64,000 bases of DNA, taken from Tubulanus polymorphus (Eukaryota > Nemertea > Palaeonemertea > Tubulaniformes > Tubulanidae). Under the pieces are notes generated by a model. That model saw only the letters and a list, made by a program, of their open reading frames with translations. It had not been told where the DNA came from and did no database searches. The stretch spans positions 12,140,485 through 12,204,484 of the forward strand of contig NC_134027.1 in assembly GCF_964204645.1 (NCBI RefSeq), read 5' to 3'. Positions 54,445 through 64,000 of the stretch are shown here, piece after piece (position 1 is the stretch's first letter; the number at the start of each line of letters is the position of its first letter). The translations under genes and the position numbers were made by a program.

Positions 54445-54633
54445 AGTAATAGGGATAATAGGCTTTCATACCAAAGGTCGAACGGTCGAAATGGTAAAAA
54501 ATGAAAATAATAATAATTTACAGTTGAATTAGTCGCGCACACTCCTAATTCAACTGTAAATTATTATTATTTTCATTTTTTTACTCACTCGCCCGTTCGA
54601 CCTTTGATATGAAAGCCTATTATCCCTATTACT
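54445..54633. repeat. Large near-perfect hairpin at the left end of Polinton 2
   Basis: 189 bp with arms of roughly 80-90 bp (AGTAATAGGGATAATAGGCT... and its complement) around TCGCGCACACTC. The arms begin AGTAAT and carry GGCTTTCAT, resembling the Polinton 1 terminus AGTAATTGG...GGGCTTTCA. It may be the terminal repeat of Polinton 2 in foldback form, or a separate MITE. No target duplication directly flanks the hairpin itself. Confidence 0.7.
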
Positions 54634-54838
54634 CTTAAAATATTCATATATATGAATAACATTTAAATGAATAACATATATAAGTAACGAGTAATTAACG
54701 AGCTCTTATAGAATAAATATATAGATATATTTACAACAATACTTCAATATTAATATTTGTGTGAGTTAGATTTTTAAACATTAAAAGTGTTAGTAAAGTG
54801 TGATTGAAATAATGCATAATATAAATCATTGAACTTCT

Positions 54839-54858
54839 AAAATCAATTTTAATAAAAA
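54839..54858 (+). promoter_or_regulatory. Second-class upstream motif, Polinton 2 polymerase
   Basis: AAATCAATTTTAATAAAAAA, about 14 bases upstream of ATG 54872; no T-run/TAAATG. Confidence 0.5.
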
Positions 54859-54871
54859 ATTTAGTATTAAA

Positions 54872-57800
54872 ATGGAAGCAAATAAGTACTACTGCCCAAC
54901 ATGTAATATCAATATAGATAAATCCCAAAAAGCAAGACACAATAAAACTAAAACACATTTAGATAATAAATTGAAACTAGAATATAAAGATGATATATTA
55001 GAATCTAAATTAGATGAATTAAAGAATGAAAAAGAAACATACAAATGTGATACATGTAATCAATCATTCAGTGATAAAAGATATTATAATGAACATTTAA
55101 AATCTAAAAGTCATATTAGAAATATGAATAATGATATTTTAGGTGAAGATTATTTTGATAATGATAATGATAAGAAACAGAAGACAATTAAAAGCATAAA
55201 AAATAAATTAAACAATAAAAGACCATACATGGAAGATGTAAGAAATTATATTAATTCATTAGATAATAAAAAAGATATAGAGATAACCGAAGCATTTAAA
55301 AGTGATATTGGTCCAGCAGCTATCGAGTTTAAATTTCATAAAGGAAAAACAGAAGAAAATAAAAAACATTTAGAAAATATGAAAAATATTATAAAAATAA
55401 TTACTGATGTTGAATATCCTAAAATAAGTATTTCATCAAAAGTAAAGTTTATAAAATCTGAAGATAAACCAATATATAATATAAATTCTCATTCACAACA
55501 TATTATTTCAAAACAACATATAGATGATAAATATAAATTAGATAAATGTTATAATGAAGTAAAAACTAAAATAGAAGAGAAATATTTTGAAGGATCTGGT
55601 TTAATATTTGATGAAATAATATTTATGACTTTACATGTTTATAACACAAAATATAATAAGTTAACTAAATCAAATAGATGAAAATAATATATCATATTAT
55701 AAAGAACCAGATATTGAAGCATCGAGTTATATCAAACTACCATTTAAAACTAATGCTGTAATAAATGTACAAAATGAAGATGATAAATGTTTTCTATGGG
55801 CTATAATAAGTTGTTTACATCCAACAGAAGATATTACACATAGTTTTAGATTAACTCATTATAAACCATTTGAAAATAATTATAAGATAGATAAGTATCC
55901 TGTTAGAATTAAAAACATCCCAAAAATAGAAAGAGATAATAATATAAAGATAAATGTATTTGATTTAATCAAATTACCAAATACAAAAGGTAACAATATA
56001 AAACATTATACATTAGAACCTTTATATCTATCAAAAGATTATGATTCAAACGATGTTATAGATATACTATATTATGAGAATCATTATATGTGGATTAAAC
56101 AAATAGATTTATTTTTTAAATCAGAAAATGATCACCATAATAAAATATATCTATGTAGAAAATGTTTACATAAATTCAGTAATGAAAGTACATTATTAAA
56201 TCATAAACAATTATGTGAAAATCATGATTATTGTAAATAAGTTTTACCAAATGAAAATGATAAGATATTAGAATTCAAAAAATATGATTACAAAAATAAA
56301 GTACCATTTGTAATATATGGAGATTTTGAATCATTAAATAAAGAATTAACTGATCAAGATAGAAAAGAAATATATTAGAAAAGAAAGAAATTAAATTCTA
56401 ATGAAAATGATTTTTCAGATGAACCACCAAAAACAAATACAATTAAAAAGATTCATCAATCAGCTGCTGCTTTCGGGTTATATATAAAATCTGATTATCC
56501 AGAACTAATTGAAAGTGAATATTATGATTATAGAAATGAAAATGTTATCAATCATTTTTGTGACTTATTAATTGAATATGAAATAAGATTTAGTAAATTA
56601 TTGAATACAAATATAGAAATTATAATGACAGAAGAACATAAAGAAGCATTTCCGTTTGCAGGTAAATGTTATTATTGTGAAAAGATATTTAATTATAAAG
56701 GTAAAAAAGTAAGAGACCATGATCATTTGAATGGAAAGTTTAGAGGCGCTGCGCATGAGAATTGCAATTTGCAAGCTAAGAAAATTAATTTTGTACCAGT
56801 TATATTTCATAATCTATCAGGATATGATGCACATTTATTTATCAAACAGTTATGCCATAAGATAGAAGAAATTAATAATGAAATAGAAAGATTAAATTCA
56901 AATAGATCAAAAGATAAAATACCAACTTATAAATTTAGAATGTTAGCTAAAACATCTGAGAATTATATATCATTTCAATTTGGTTGCCTAAGATTTATAG
57001 ATTCATATAGATTTTTAAATAGTTCATTAGATAACTTATCAAAATCATTAGTTGATGATGAATTAAAGATATTAAAAGAATATTACCCAAATAATGATGA
57101 TTTTAAATTAATGAGATATAATGGAGCGATTCCATATTCTTTCTATAAAAATCATATTGATTTCAATATATCTGAATTATTGAGAAAGAACAATTCTATG
57201 ATGAATTAAAAAATGAATATGTTAAAGATGAAGTATATAATAGAACATTGAATATTTGGAATCATTTCAAAATAGAAAATCATGGGCAATTAGTAGATTT
57301 ATATTTAAAATCAGATGTATTATTATTAACCGACATATTCGAAAGGTTTAGAGATGTAAACCTAAAATATTTCAAAATTGATCCTTGTCATTGTTATTCA
57401 TCACCAGGATTAACATGGGATTGTGGATTAAAATTTACAGATATAAAAATGGATTTGTTAACAAATATAGATCAATTACTATTATTTGAAAAATCTATAA
57501 GAGGAGGAGTTTCAGGTGTATTAGGTGATAGATATTTCAATGTAAATGATAACCCTGGATATAAGTTATTATATATAGATGCAAATAATTTGTATGGTTG
57601 GGCAATGATGGAACCACAACCTTATGGAGTATTTGAATTAACTGAAGTTTTACAGAATGAAAATAATGATAAATTTGATTGGAAGAAAAGAATCCTAGAT
57701 ATTGCAGATGATTCAGATACTGGTTACTTCTTTGTTGTAGATTTAGAATATCTTGAACATATTAAATTTAAATCTAGAAATCTGGCTTACTGTCCCGAAC

Positions 57801-58911
57801 ATAAAGCTGTAACTCATGAAGAATTATCAAATTATGAAAAAAGAATTAAACCCGAAAATCATATTCATACAGAAAAGTTAATGGTAACTCAAGAAGATAA
57901 ATATAATTATGTAGTACATTATAGAATGTTAAAGTTTTATTTGAATCAAGGAATGGTTCTAAAAAAAGTACATAGATATATTTCATTTAGTCAATCTAAG
58001 TGGTTAGAAAAATATATAGATTTTAACACCAAACAGAGAACTGAAGCTAAAACTGATTTCGAGAAAGATTTCTTCAAGTTTATGAATAATGCATTCTAAG
58101 GTAAGACTTGTGAAAATATTAGAAATAGAAATGATATTGAGTTAGTCAGTAATGGTAAAAGGACAAGGCATTTACAATCATATCCTAAGTTCATTGGTAA
58201 CAGAATATTTGATGAAAATTTAGCTGCAGTTAAGATGAGAAGAACATCAATGAAATTTAATAAACCAATCTATGTTGGCGCTTCAGTTTTAGAATTATCA
58301 AAATTACTAATGTATGAATTCTATTATAATGTATTACAACCACTTTTTGGAGAAAAACATATAGAAATATTATATTTTGATACTGACAGTTACATATTAA
58401 AGATAAAAACTGATAACATAACTGATGATTTAAAAACATTAAAACATCATTTTGATTTTAGTAACTATCCTAAAGATCATGAATTGTTTAGCAATGATAA
58501 TAAAAAATTCCCGGTAAATTCAAAGATGAATTAGGTGGTGAAGAAATGATTGAATTCATAGGTATTCGATCTAAAATGTATTCATATAAAACTAAAGAAC
58601 ATGAAGCTAAAAAGTTAAAAGGAATAACCAAAAGTGTAGTAGAAAAGAATATTCATTTCAAAGATTACATCAACTGTATATTCAATGAAGAAGTTAGAAA
58701 ACATAAGATGAGATGTTTAAGATCTGAAGATCATGAAATGTTTATTGAAGAAATTGAAAAGATAAGTCTAAACCCATTTGATGATAAAAAATATATTCTG
58801 GATGATGGAATTCATACAGTTGCTTATGGTTGTAATTTAGATGAATACTTAAAATCTAAAAGAGAAGAAACAACAGAGAACGAGATAATGAAAAGAATTC
58901 TAACGTGTTAA
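54872..58911 (+). pseudogene. polB: Polinton 2 DNA polymerase B, multiply broken, no intein
   Basis: Collinear with the Polinton 1 polymerase: N-terminal fingers (YYCPTCNINI; YKCDTCNQSF), exonuclease motifs (YGDFESL near 56320; FHNLSGYDAHLF near 56805), motif A (ANNLYGWAM near 57585), motif B with Gly retained (GKTCENIRNR near 58100) and an uninterrupted motif C near 58375. Breaks are: a frameshift near 55675; in-frame stops at 56238-56240, 56376-56378 and 58097-58099; frameshifts near 57190 and 58510. The C-terminus extends past the point where the Polinton 1 copy stops. Clearly inactive. It shows the motif C site without an intein, which fixes the intein boundaries in the other copy. Confidence 0.93.
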
Positions 58912-58929
58912 TCAAATTTTAATAAAAAT
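58910..58929 (+). promoter_or_regulatory. Second-class upstream motif, small protein gene
   Basis: AATCAAATTTTAATAAAAAT overlapping the polymerase stop, about 12 bases before ATG 58941. Confidence 0.5.
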
Positions 58930-58940
58930 ATGTTATTAAA

Positions 58941-59294
58941 ATGGAGAGTAAACAAGCGCACAGTGAGAAAAACAAATTATTTCTAGATAGAATAAAAGAT
59001 ACTAAAAATGTAAAATCTGTATATTATAAATTCAAAAAGTTAACAGAATTAACAATCCATAAGAAATATCTAATTACAAATATTGATACAGTTACTAATA
59101 ACTATGGAGATAAATTAGTTATACACTTAGAATATGAAGGATTAAAAGGAAATACATATAAATTCAGAACATATTTACCAGATAGATTTCATAGATTATC
59201 AAGTGAAGATCTAGATGAATTATGTTCTGGAGATTTCTATTTCGTATACAAAGGTAAGAATGAAAAAGGGCACCATGAAATAGATTTCGAATGA
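58941..59294 (+). CDS. Polinton small protein, 117 aa (possible OB-fold)
   Basis: Intact relative of the broken gene at 19075-19400. A helical Lys-rich N-terminus is followed by KKYLITNIDTVTNNYGDKLV, then FRTYLPDRFHRLSSEDLDEL and KGKNEKGHHEIDF. The alternating-strand pattern would fit a small nucleic-acid-binding OB-fold, but this is unproven. It lies directly after the polymerase gene and shares its upstream motif, which suggests a replication role. Confidence 0.7.
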   Translation: MESKQAHSEKNKLFLDRIKDTKNVKSVYYKFKKLTELTIHKKYLITNIDTVTNNYGDKLVIHLEYEGLKGNTYKFRTYLPDRFHRLSSEDLDELCSGDFYFVYKGKNEKGHHEIDFE

Positions 59295-59311
59295 GAAAAT
59301 ATGTAAAATAA

Positions 59312-60082
59312 ATGGTAGAATTAAAAGAATACAGAATATTTGTAGATTCTAGAAGACTTACAAATTATAAATCTCATAATTTACTAGTACAATTAGATAG
59401 AGAATTTAAGAATTGTGTAGATTTAAAATTAGTTAATATAAGTTTATGTAATTCTTTTTACAATATATCGAATAAAACTATTGAACATAGAGCTTTTCTA
59501 ATTTTTAATAAAAATAAAAATGAACGGGCCTATATATATTTAAAACCGGGGTTATATAATTTAGATACATTAGCACAAGAAATTAATAGAAAAACCTGGC
59601 ACAAATTAGGTAGTAGTTCTGGGTTTAGTATTAGATTTTTAAAAAGTGAGAGTTCTGATAGAATAAAGATAAGGTTGTCTAATAGTGAAAAACATAAATT
59701 TATGGTAAAAAAACCTATAGCTAAACTGTTAGGAATTCTTCCAGATAGATCTTTTACAAATATTGACGCTACTACACCAAACTTAATACCTTACACACAT
59801 TTTTATATTTATTGCAATTTATTCGATCCTACAAAAACATTCGAAGCAACTAAAGATATAACTTGTAATTCTGGTTTACTAAACATTTTACCATTGAAAA
59901 ATGTTAAAGAATTTGGAACGCAAATAAATTATAATTTAACAGAATGTGATTTCAAACCATGCATTCCTCGTTTTAATAATCTTAGATTAGAAATTAGAAA
60001 TCATGATGGATACTTAATTGATTTAAATAATTTCCCTGTAGTTTATGAATTAGTTATAAGAGTAATTTTTTTCACTATATAA
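59312..60082 (+). CDS. Polinton 2 minor capsid (penton) protein
   Basis: 256 aa, about three-quarters identical to 28038-28796, with the same landmarks (YRIFVDSRRLTNYK, YTHFYIYCNLFDPTKTFEA, LEIRNHDGYLIDLNNFP). The last residues differ because a few bases around the original stop are missing and the frame reads into the next promoter motif, ending at 60082. This extra tail is probably harmless or recent. It would form capsid vertices. Confidence 0.78.
   Translation: MVELKEYRIFVDSRRLTNYKSHNLLVQLDREFKNCVDLKLVNISLCNSFYNISNKTIEHRAFLIFNKNKNERAYIYLKPGLYNLDTLAQEINRKTWHKLGSSSGFSIRFLKSESSDRIKIRLSNSEKHKFMVKKPIAKLLGILPDRSFTNIDATTPNLIPYTHFYIYCNLFDPTKTFEATKDITCNSGLLNILPLKNVKEFGTQINYNLTECDFKPCIPRFNNLRLEIRNHDGYLIDLNNFPVVYELVIRVIFFTI
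60065..60082 (+). promoter_or_regulatory. Late-type start motif, 113-aa gene
   Basis: TTTTTTTCACTATATAAATG, here overlapping the extended end of the minor capsid frame. Confidence 0.6.
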
Positions 60083-60424
60083 ATGAATATAACTGTTGGA
60101 CCGAGTATATGTTTTGGGTTTGATTTTAAACATGGTAAAGAAATGAGAATTAAACTAAATGATGTAATTACTGATATAAAAAGTAAATCATTTAACAATG
60201 CATCAATGATTGATAAAGAAAATTATAATATAGAAAAAGTAATTGATTTAATTAAATCACCTTTAGAATATTATGAATTAAATGAAGATGGAATTATTGA
60301 TGAAATCAAAAACATATTATCCAAAATATATGATAATCATCAAAGTAGTAATGAAATAAATGTTGAATTAATCATCACTAAGATAACTAAATATTTTGAT
60401 GATAGTAATTTTTTTGATAAATAA
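60083..60424 (+). CDS. Polinton 2 hypothetical protein, 113 aa
   Basis: Relative of 27668-28021 with the same conserved start (MNITVGPSICFGFDF) and end (ITKITKYFDDSNFFD) but a diverged middle. Intact. Function unknown. Confidence 0.7.
   Translation: MNITVGPSICFGFDFKHGKEMRIKLNDVITDIKSKSFNNASMIDKENYNIEKVIDLIKSPLEYYELNEDGIIDEIKNILSKIYDNHQSSNEINVELIITKITKYFDDSNFFDK
60407..60424 (+). promoter_or_regulatory. Late-type start motif, 73-aa gene
   Basis: TTTTTTTGATAAATAAATG; the stop of the previous gene lies inside the motif. Confidence 0.6.
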
Positions 60425-60646
60425 ATGAGTGATAATAAGTGGATAATAACTGGATTATATAATGGCGCATTACTATCAGTTGGAACTGTTGGTTATTCAA
60501 TGGTATTAAAAAAAGTATTCAAAATGGGAAGTGTTAATGTTGATAGATTTGATATAAATTATATTTTAAAATTAACATTAGCAATTACTTTATCTAATTT
60601 AACAATTGATTATTTAGAAAAACAAAAATATATTCCTCCCATATAA
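60425..60646 (+). CDS. Polinton 2 small membrane protein, 73 aa
   Basis: Nearly identical to 27443-27664 (three residue changes). Two hydrophobic segments. Start and stop are conserved between the elements. Function unknown. Confidence 0.75.
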   Translation: MSDNKWIITGLYNGALLSVGTVGYSMVLKKVFKMGSVNVDRFDINYILKLTLAITLSNLTIDYLEKQKYIPPI

Positions 60647-60654
60647 GAAGTGTG

Positions 60655-60673
60655 TAATTTTTTTGTTAAATAA
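60655..60673 (+). promoter_or_regulatory. Late-type start motif, 140-aa gene
   Basis: AATTTTTTTGTTAAATAAATG, an unbroken version of the weak motif at 27419-27440. Confidence 0.65.
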
Positions 60674-61096
60674 ATGGCTTCTGCAATTATAACTATTATA
60701 GGATCGGCAATTGTTAACGCTTTAGCATTTACTGGTGGTGGATATTTATTTAAACATATTGATAAAAATAGTTCATTAGGAGAACAAAGAAGACATAACT
60801 TAGCGTTAGAGAAATACAATAAAGCAGCAGAAGAATATAGAGAAAAGAGACAAAACTATATGGATTACATCAATAAAGAATTATATGATCAGAAGATTTC
60901 ACATAGAGATTTTCAATCAGTTGATGATGCAATGAGTTTATATAACGCGGTAACCAATAAAGAAAAATTACATCTATACAAACCTAAATTATCAGATTAT
61001 TATACCCCGAGTAAAGAACAACAGAAATATGAAATAATATGGATATTAGGTGGAACTGTTATTGTTATATTTGTAGCATATAAGTTTACTAATTAG
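60674..61096 (+). CDS. Polinton 2 membrane protein, 140 aa
   Basis: About 92 percent identical to 26996-27418, with hydrophobic segments at both ends and a charged helix between (ALEKYNKAAEEYREKRQNYM). Intact. Function unknown; the pair lies in a block of unusually high identity between the two elements. Confidence 0.75.
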   Translation: MASAIITIIGSAIVNALAFTGGGYLFKHIDKNSSLGEQRRHNLALEKYNKAAEEYREKRQNYMDYINKELYDQKISHRDFQSVDDAMSLYNAVTNKEKLHLYKPKLSDYYTPSKEQQKYEIIWILGGTVIVIFVAYKFTN

Positions 61097-61097
61097 T

Positions 61098-61117
61098 AAT
61101 TTTTTTTTGCTAAATAA
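61098..61117 (+). promoter_or_regulatory. Late-type start motif, 144-aa gene
   Basis: AATTTTTTTTTGCTAAATAAATG, with the preceding gene's stop just upstream. Confidence 0.65.
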
Positions 61118-61552
61118 ATGGATGATAAAGTTGATAATATTGATATTATTCCTCATGATATAAATAAAACTAAATTAAAAACATATTTAGAAAAACAAAT
61201 ATTAGAATTTGAAAGTGACTTAAAGATAAAAAAGAAAAAATATTTAAAAAGTAAAATTATATATTATTTGATTATAAGTGGTTCGGTTACAATTAGTTCT
61301 GTAATAACATTTCTAGCAATATTCAGTCCATTAACACCTTTAGCTATATCAATTGGTGTGTTAGGATTAAGTTCAAGTGTTTTAACTGGTATAAGTTCAA
61401 AATTAAATATAAAAAGTAATAAAGAAAAAATTAAAACTAATATAAAAGAAATTAATAAATTAAAGAACACACTAGATTATATAATAAGTTTAAATGGTCA
61501 TATAACAGTTGAAGAACAAGATAAATTATTAAAAGAATTAATAAATTATTAA
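61118..61552 (+). CDS. Polinton 2 membrane protein, 144 aa
   Basis: Differs from 26541-26975 at about three residues. Two adjacent hydrophobic segments flanked by Lys-rich helices. Intact. Function unknown. Confidence 0.75.
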   Translation: MDDKVDNIDIIPHDINKTKLKTYLEKQILEFESDLKIKKKKYLKSKIIYYLIISGSVTISSVITFLAIFSPLTPLAISIGVLGLSSSVLTGISSKLNIKSNKEKIKTNIKEINKLKNTLDYIISLNGHITVEEQDKLLKELINY

Positions 61553-61568
61553 TTTTTTAATTATATAA
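61550..61568 (+). promoter_or_regulatory. Late-type start motif, tail-anchored protein gene
   Basis: AATTTTTTAATTATATAAATG, identical to its Polinton 1 counterpart. Confidence 0.65.
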
Positions 61569-62820
61569 ATGGTAGATAGTTTTCCAAAAGCTTTCCAATA
61601 TAATAAATCAATTAAATATAATATTCCAGCAATAGATTTTAATAAGATATTACATATAGAAATGAAGTTTTAGATTCATTAACTAATTTAAAAATTTATG
61701 TTACTGAAACTAATAATTTTAATGCAAAGATGGAAAATATATTTCATGTATATTTAATTAATTTTAAAAAATTGAAAGATGAAAAACAATGGTTATTAAA
61801 ATCTAATATGAAGTATTGGCAGAACCAATTAAATTTTGCTGTTTATGGTGCAACAACAGGATATGGAATTAGTTGGAATGATCATTTGAATAATTCTAAA
61901 TATAAATTAATTCAAAGTTTATTTAGATTTCATACATACTTTCAAATAAGAATAATATTGAATGAATTAGAGTGTGCTTTACCAGGATCTAGATATTTTA
62001 AAGAATTAGATAATAATATTAATTTATCAAAGTTTTATAAAATTTGCAATGAATTTAATATAGATATAAATAATTCTGATTTTAGAACAAAAATTGGAAC
62101 AATGAGATCACTTCCTTGCCCTAAAAAGATTGCAGAATATTGTGCACTTCCCATACCATCTAATAGCTTTTATAATATCTATAATAATAAATTAGGTTAT
62201 GGTAAAATAGAAACTAAGGATTTAGAAACATTAAATTTCAATAAATTACCGAAATTTTATGATCATTTAAAACAAGAAAACAATAATGGTTGGGTTTATT
62301 TTATTTTAGAAAATAGTGAAGGATTTACAAAATCAGGTATAGAAAGAATAAATCAATCAATTAGAACTTATTTGATATGTATTCTAGGTGCACAAGTTGA
62401 AACAAGATCCCCAATAATTGGAAATTTGAATACATCATTCGATACACAAAAACAATTTAAAGTTTTATTTGAAGATTCCATTCATAATGATAAAAATAGA
62501 TCGATTCCAGAAAACATTGTAAGATATCAAAATTATTTAGATAAATCACATATTAGATTAAATTATTGTATAGGCCCTAATCTATTAATTATTTCTAATG
62601 ATTTAGTATTGAAGATGGGAAATATAATTGGTTATAATAATCTAATTAGATCATCAGAAGATGGTGCCGTACGGCACCCACACGGTGATATATAAAAACT
62701 GATAATATTCAACATGAAATAATTAAACTAAATGATGATAATAAATCCCATGAAAATACTAAATTAGCTATAACCTGTATAGGAATTGTTATAGGAGGAA
62801 TATTATATTTTAAATTTTAA
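61569..62820 (+). pseudogene. Polinton 2 tail-anchored virion-like protein, broken
   Basis: Relative of 25226-26524. The ATG at 61569 frame meets TAG near 61670 after a small deletion; the main frame continues to 62695 with the conserved blocks (YWQNQLNFAVYGATT, FRFHTYFQIRIILNELEC, ILGAQVETRSPIIGN). It contains a central segment (LPCPKKIAEYCALPIPSNSF) absent from the Polinton 1 copy. A GC-rich, palindrome-containing replacement at about 62655-62692 ends the frame. The original C-terminal anchor (GIVIGGILYFKF) is still recognisable downstream, to the stop at 62820. Confidence 0.8.
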
Positions 62821-62836
62821 TTTTTTTATTATGTAA
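62817..62836 (+). promoter_or_regulatory. Late-type start motif, coiled-coil membrane protein
   Basis: AATTTTTTTATTATGTAAATG; TAAATG retained. Confidence 0.6.
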
Positions 62837-64000
62837 ATGGCAGAAGGTGGAGAAGATATTCCATTGGATGACATGGGAAATAATAATGAAGGATATATTG
62901 ATGATGATTATAATGATGCAGGTGCTAATCTTAATGAAACTAATATTGATAATGATGATGAATCAGCATATAATTCTAATTTAGCAGATAGTGGTTCTAA
63001 AGTCCCATCAACAGAAGAAAATGATAGAAGAATTAGATCGAGAATACCTACTGAAAATTTAAACCCAGGTTTAGAAAGAGAAAATTTAGAAAATTATGAA
63101 TTTATGTATGAATTTCAACATGTATTTAAAGAATCTGGATATAATATAAATGATAGAGGCGCTAGACTTTTAGTACAAGAATTAAAGTTTTTAGATGGTG
63201 AATATTATTATCGTTTGAAAGATGATTATTATATTGATATCTCTTATAAAAAACAAAAAAAAATATTAGCAGAATCAACTTTGCTTAAGTCTGACTCATT
63301 ACTATCTAGAATTAAAATAATAAGAAATAGTAATGAAATAGAAGATGTAACACAAGAAGAAATTATTAAAAATGAAAGAGTATTTAAACAAAGAATCAAT
63401 AAATTAGTTGAAACAATCGATAATAATTTAGAACCAGAAACAAGTTCTGAACAGAATATAACTTCCAAAAATAGTAAACTTAAATCAAATAAAATTCCAA
63501 TTGAAAAACTTTTACCGAATGGATTACTTGATGCAACAGATCAAGAATTAGAAGATTTAGATATATTTTCTGATAAAGCAATTAGAGAAATTATTAGTAT
63601 AAGACATACATCTGATAAAATTGCGCATGATAAAAGTATAAGAGATTTTAAAATTAGAACTTTAGAAAAAGAATTAACTGATAAAAATAAAGAAATAGAA
63701 CAATTAAAGTCTGATTTAGATCATCAATTACTTGATGAAATAGAATATAGGCAAAAAGAATTACGTTTAGAAAAAGAAAAAGATGATTTAGAATATAACA
63801 TAGAATTACAAAAAGAAGAAATTAAATTATTATTAAAATCATATGATTATAATATTAATAGATTAAAAGATGTTTTTAAAAGATATCTAATAAAACCAGA
63901 TTCTAAAATATCATTGAAAGATAGAATAAAATTATTATTTAAGTTTGAAGGAATAACAATTCTTTCAATTCTAACAGCTGTAACTATGTTATTTACAACA
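62837..64000 (+). CDS. Polinton 2 coiled-coil membrane protein (partial, runs off edge)
   Basis: Open from ATG 62837 to the end of the window without a stop (388 codons). The N-terminal third is very acidic with Asn/Asp runs. Then comes FLDGEYYYRLKDDYYIDISY, a conserved LPNGLLDATDQELEDLDIFS block, a long coiled coil (LEKELTDKNKEIEQLKSDLD...) and the start of the first membrane segment (ILSILTAVTMLFTT). It shows that the Polinton 1 counterpart (23785-25209) is a single gene split by a nonsense change. Function unknown. Confidence 0.85.
   Translation, partial: MAEGGEDIPLDDMGNNNEGYIDDDYNDAGANLNETNIDNDDESAYNSNLADSGSKVPSTEENDRRIRSRIPTENLNPGLERENLENYEFMYEFQHVFKESGYNINDRGARLLVQELKFLDGEYYYRLKDDYYIDISYKKQKKILAESTLLKSDSLLSRIKIIRNSNEIEDVTQEEIIKNERVFKQRINKLVETIDNNLEPETSSEQNITSKNSKLKSNKIPIEKLLPNGLLDATDQELEDLDIFSDKAIREIISIRHTSDKIAHDKSIRDFKIRTLEKELTDKNKEIEQLKSDLDHQLLDEIEYRQKELRLEKEKDDLEYNIELQKEEIKLLLKSYDYNINRLKDVFKRYLIKPDSKISLKDRIKLLFKFEGITILSILTAVTMLFTT

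Larger units (their letters stand above)
54445..64000 (+). mobile_element. Polinton 2, partial (runs off right edge)
   Basis: Plus-strand gene order: polymerase B, small protein, minor capsid, five shared small or membrane proteins, coiled-coil membrane protein. Major capsid, ATPase and integrase would lie beyond 64000. The left boundary is placed at AGTAAT by resemblance to Polinton 1 and is uncertain. The polymerase is multiply broken, so the copy is defective. Confidence 0.88.

Overview
The window is animal nuclear DNA, most likely from an aquatic invertebrate. It has intron-containing host genes (a ZC3H7-like CCCH zinc-finger gene, an NDC80/HEC1-like kinetochore gene and a single-exon class A GPCR) embedded in dense mobile DNA: BEL/Pao, a Helitron of the Helentron type and its deletion derivative, MITEs, tRNA-like repeats, and two Polinton/adintovirus-type virus-like elements.

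Layout. 1-7.2 kb: minus-strand exons of a zinc-finger protein built from repeated modules, interrupted by a MITE and dispersed repeats. 8-11.2 kb: a decayed, internally deleted BEL/Pao retrotransposon. 11.7-12.6 kb: a short non-autonomous Helitron derived from the large one further right. 13-16.5 kb: MITEs and repeats. 16.9-18.9 kb and 35.3-35.4 kb: exons of an NDC80-like gene whose intron 1 is split by Polinton 1 (18990-35325; 72-bp inverted termini starting AG, 6-bp target duplication TCAATG). Beside its first exon lies an uninterrupted array of 245 CTG units (CAG on the gene strand). 36.8-50.4 kb: a 13.6-kb Helitron with an N-terminal protease-like domain, HUH Rep, PIF1 helicase and endonuclease domain, plus a separate RPA-like gene. 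52.3-53.4 kb: GPCR. 54.4-64 kb: Polinton 2, in the opposite orientation and running off the right edge.

Polinton 1 carries a protein-primed-type DNA polymerase B, a chromodomain integrase, a packaging ATPase, major and minor capsid proteins and several small membrane proteins. Three things stand out. First, its polymerase gene contains an uninterrupted 355-codon intein with a LAGLIDADG-type homing endonuclease, placed exactly in polymerase motif C; Polinton 2 has no intein there. Second, it encodes a zinc-ribbon protein that resembles the late transcription factor VLTF3 of poxviruses and other giant-virus relatives. Third, almost every structural gene in both elements starts at a T-run followed by TAWATAAATG, a layout like poxvirus late promoters, while a few replication or regulatory genes share a different upstream motif. 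Together these suggest an animal Polinton lineage with, or formerly with, its own giant-virus-style late transcription programme.

Both Polintons, the BEL element, the Helitron and the NDC80-like gene carry frameshifts or stops. Many lie in homopolymer runs, so some may be assembly errors; the stop-creating substitutions are better evidence of decay.
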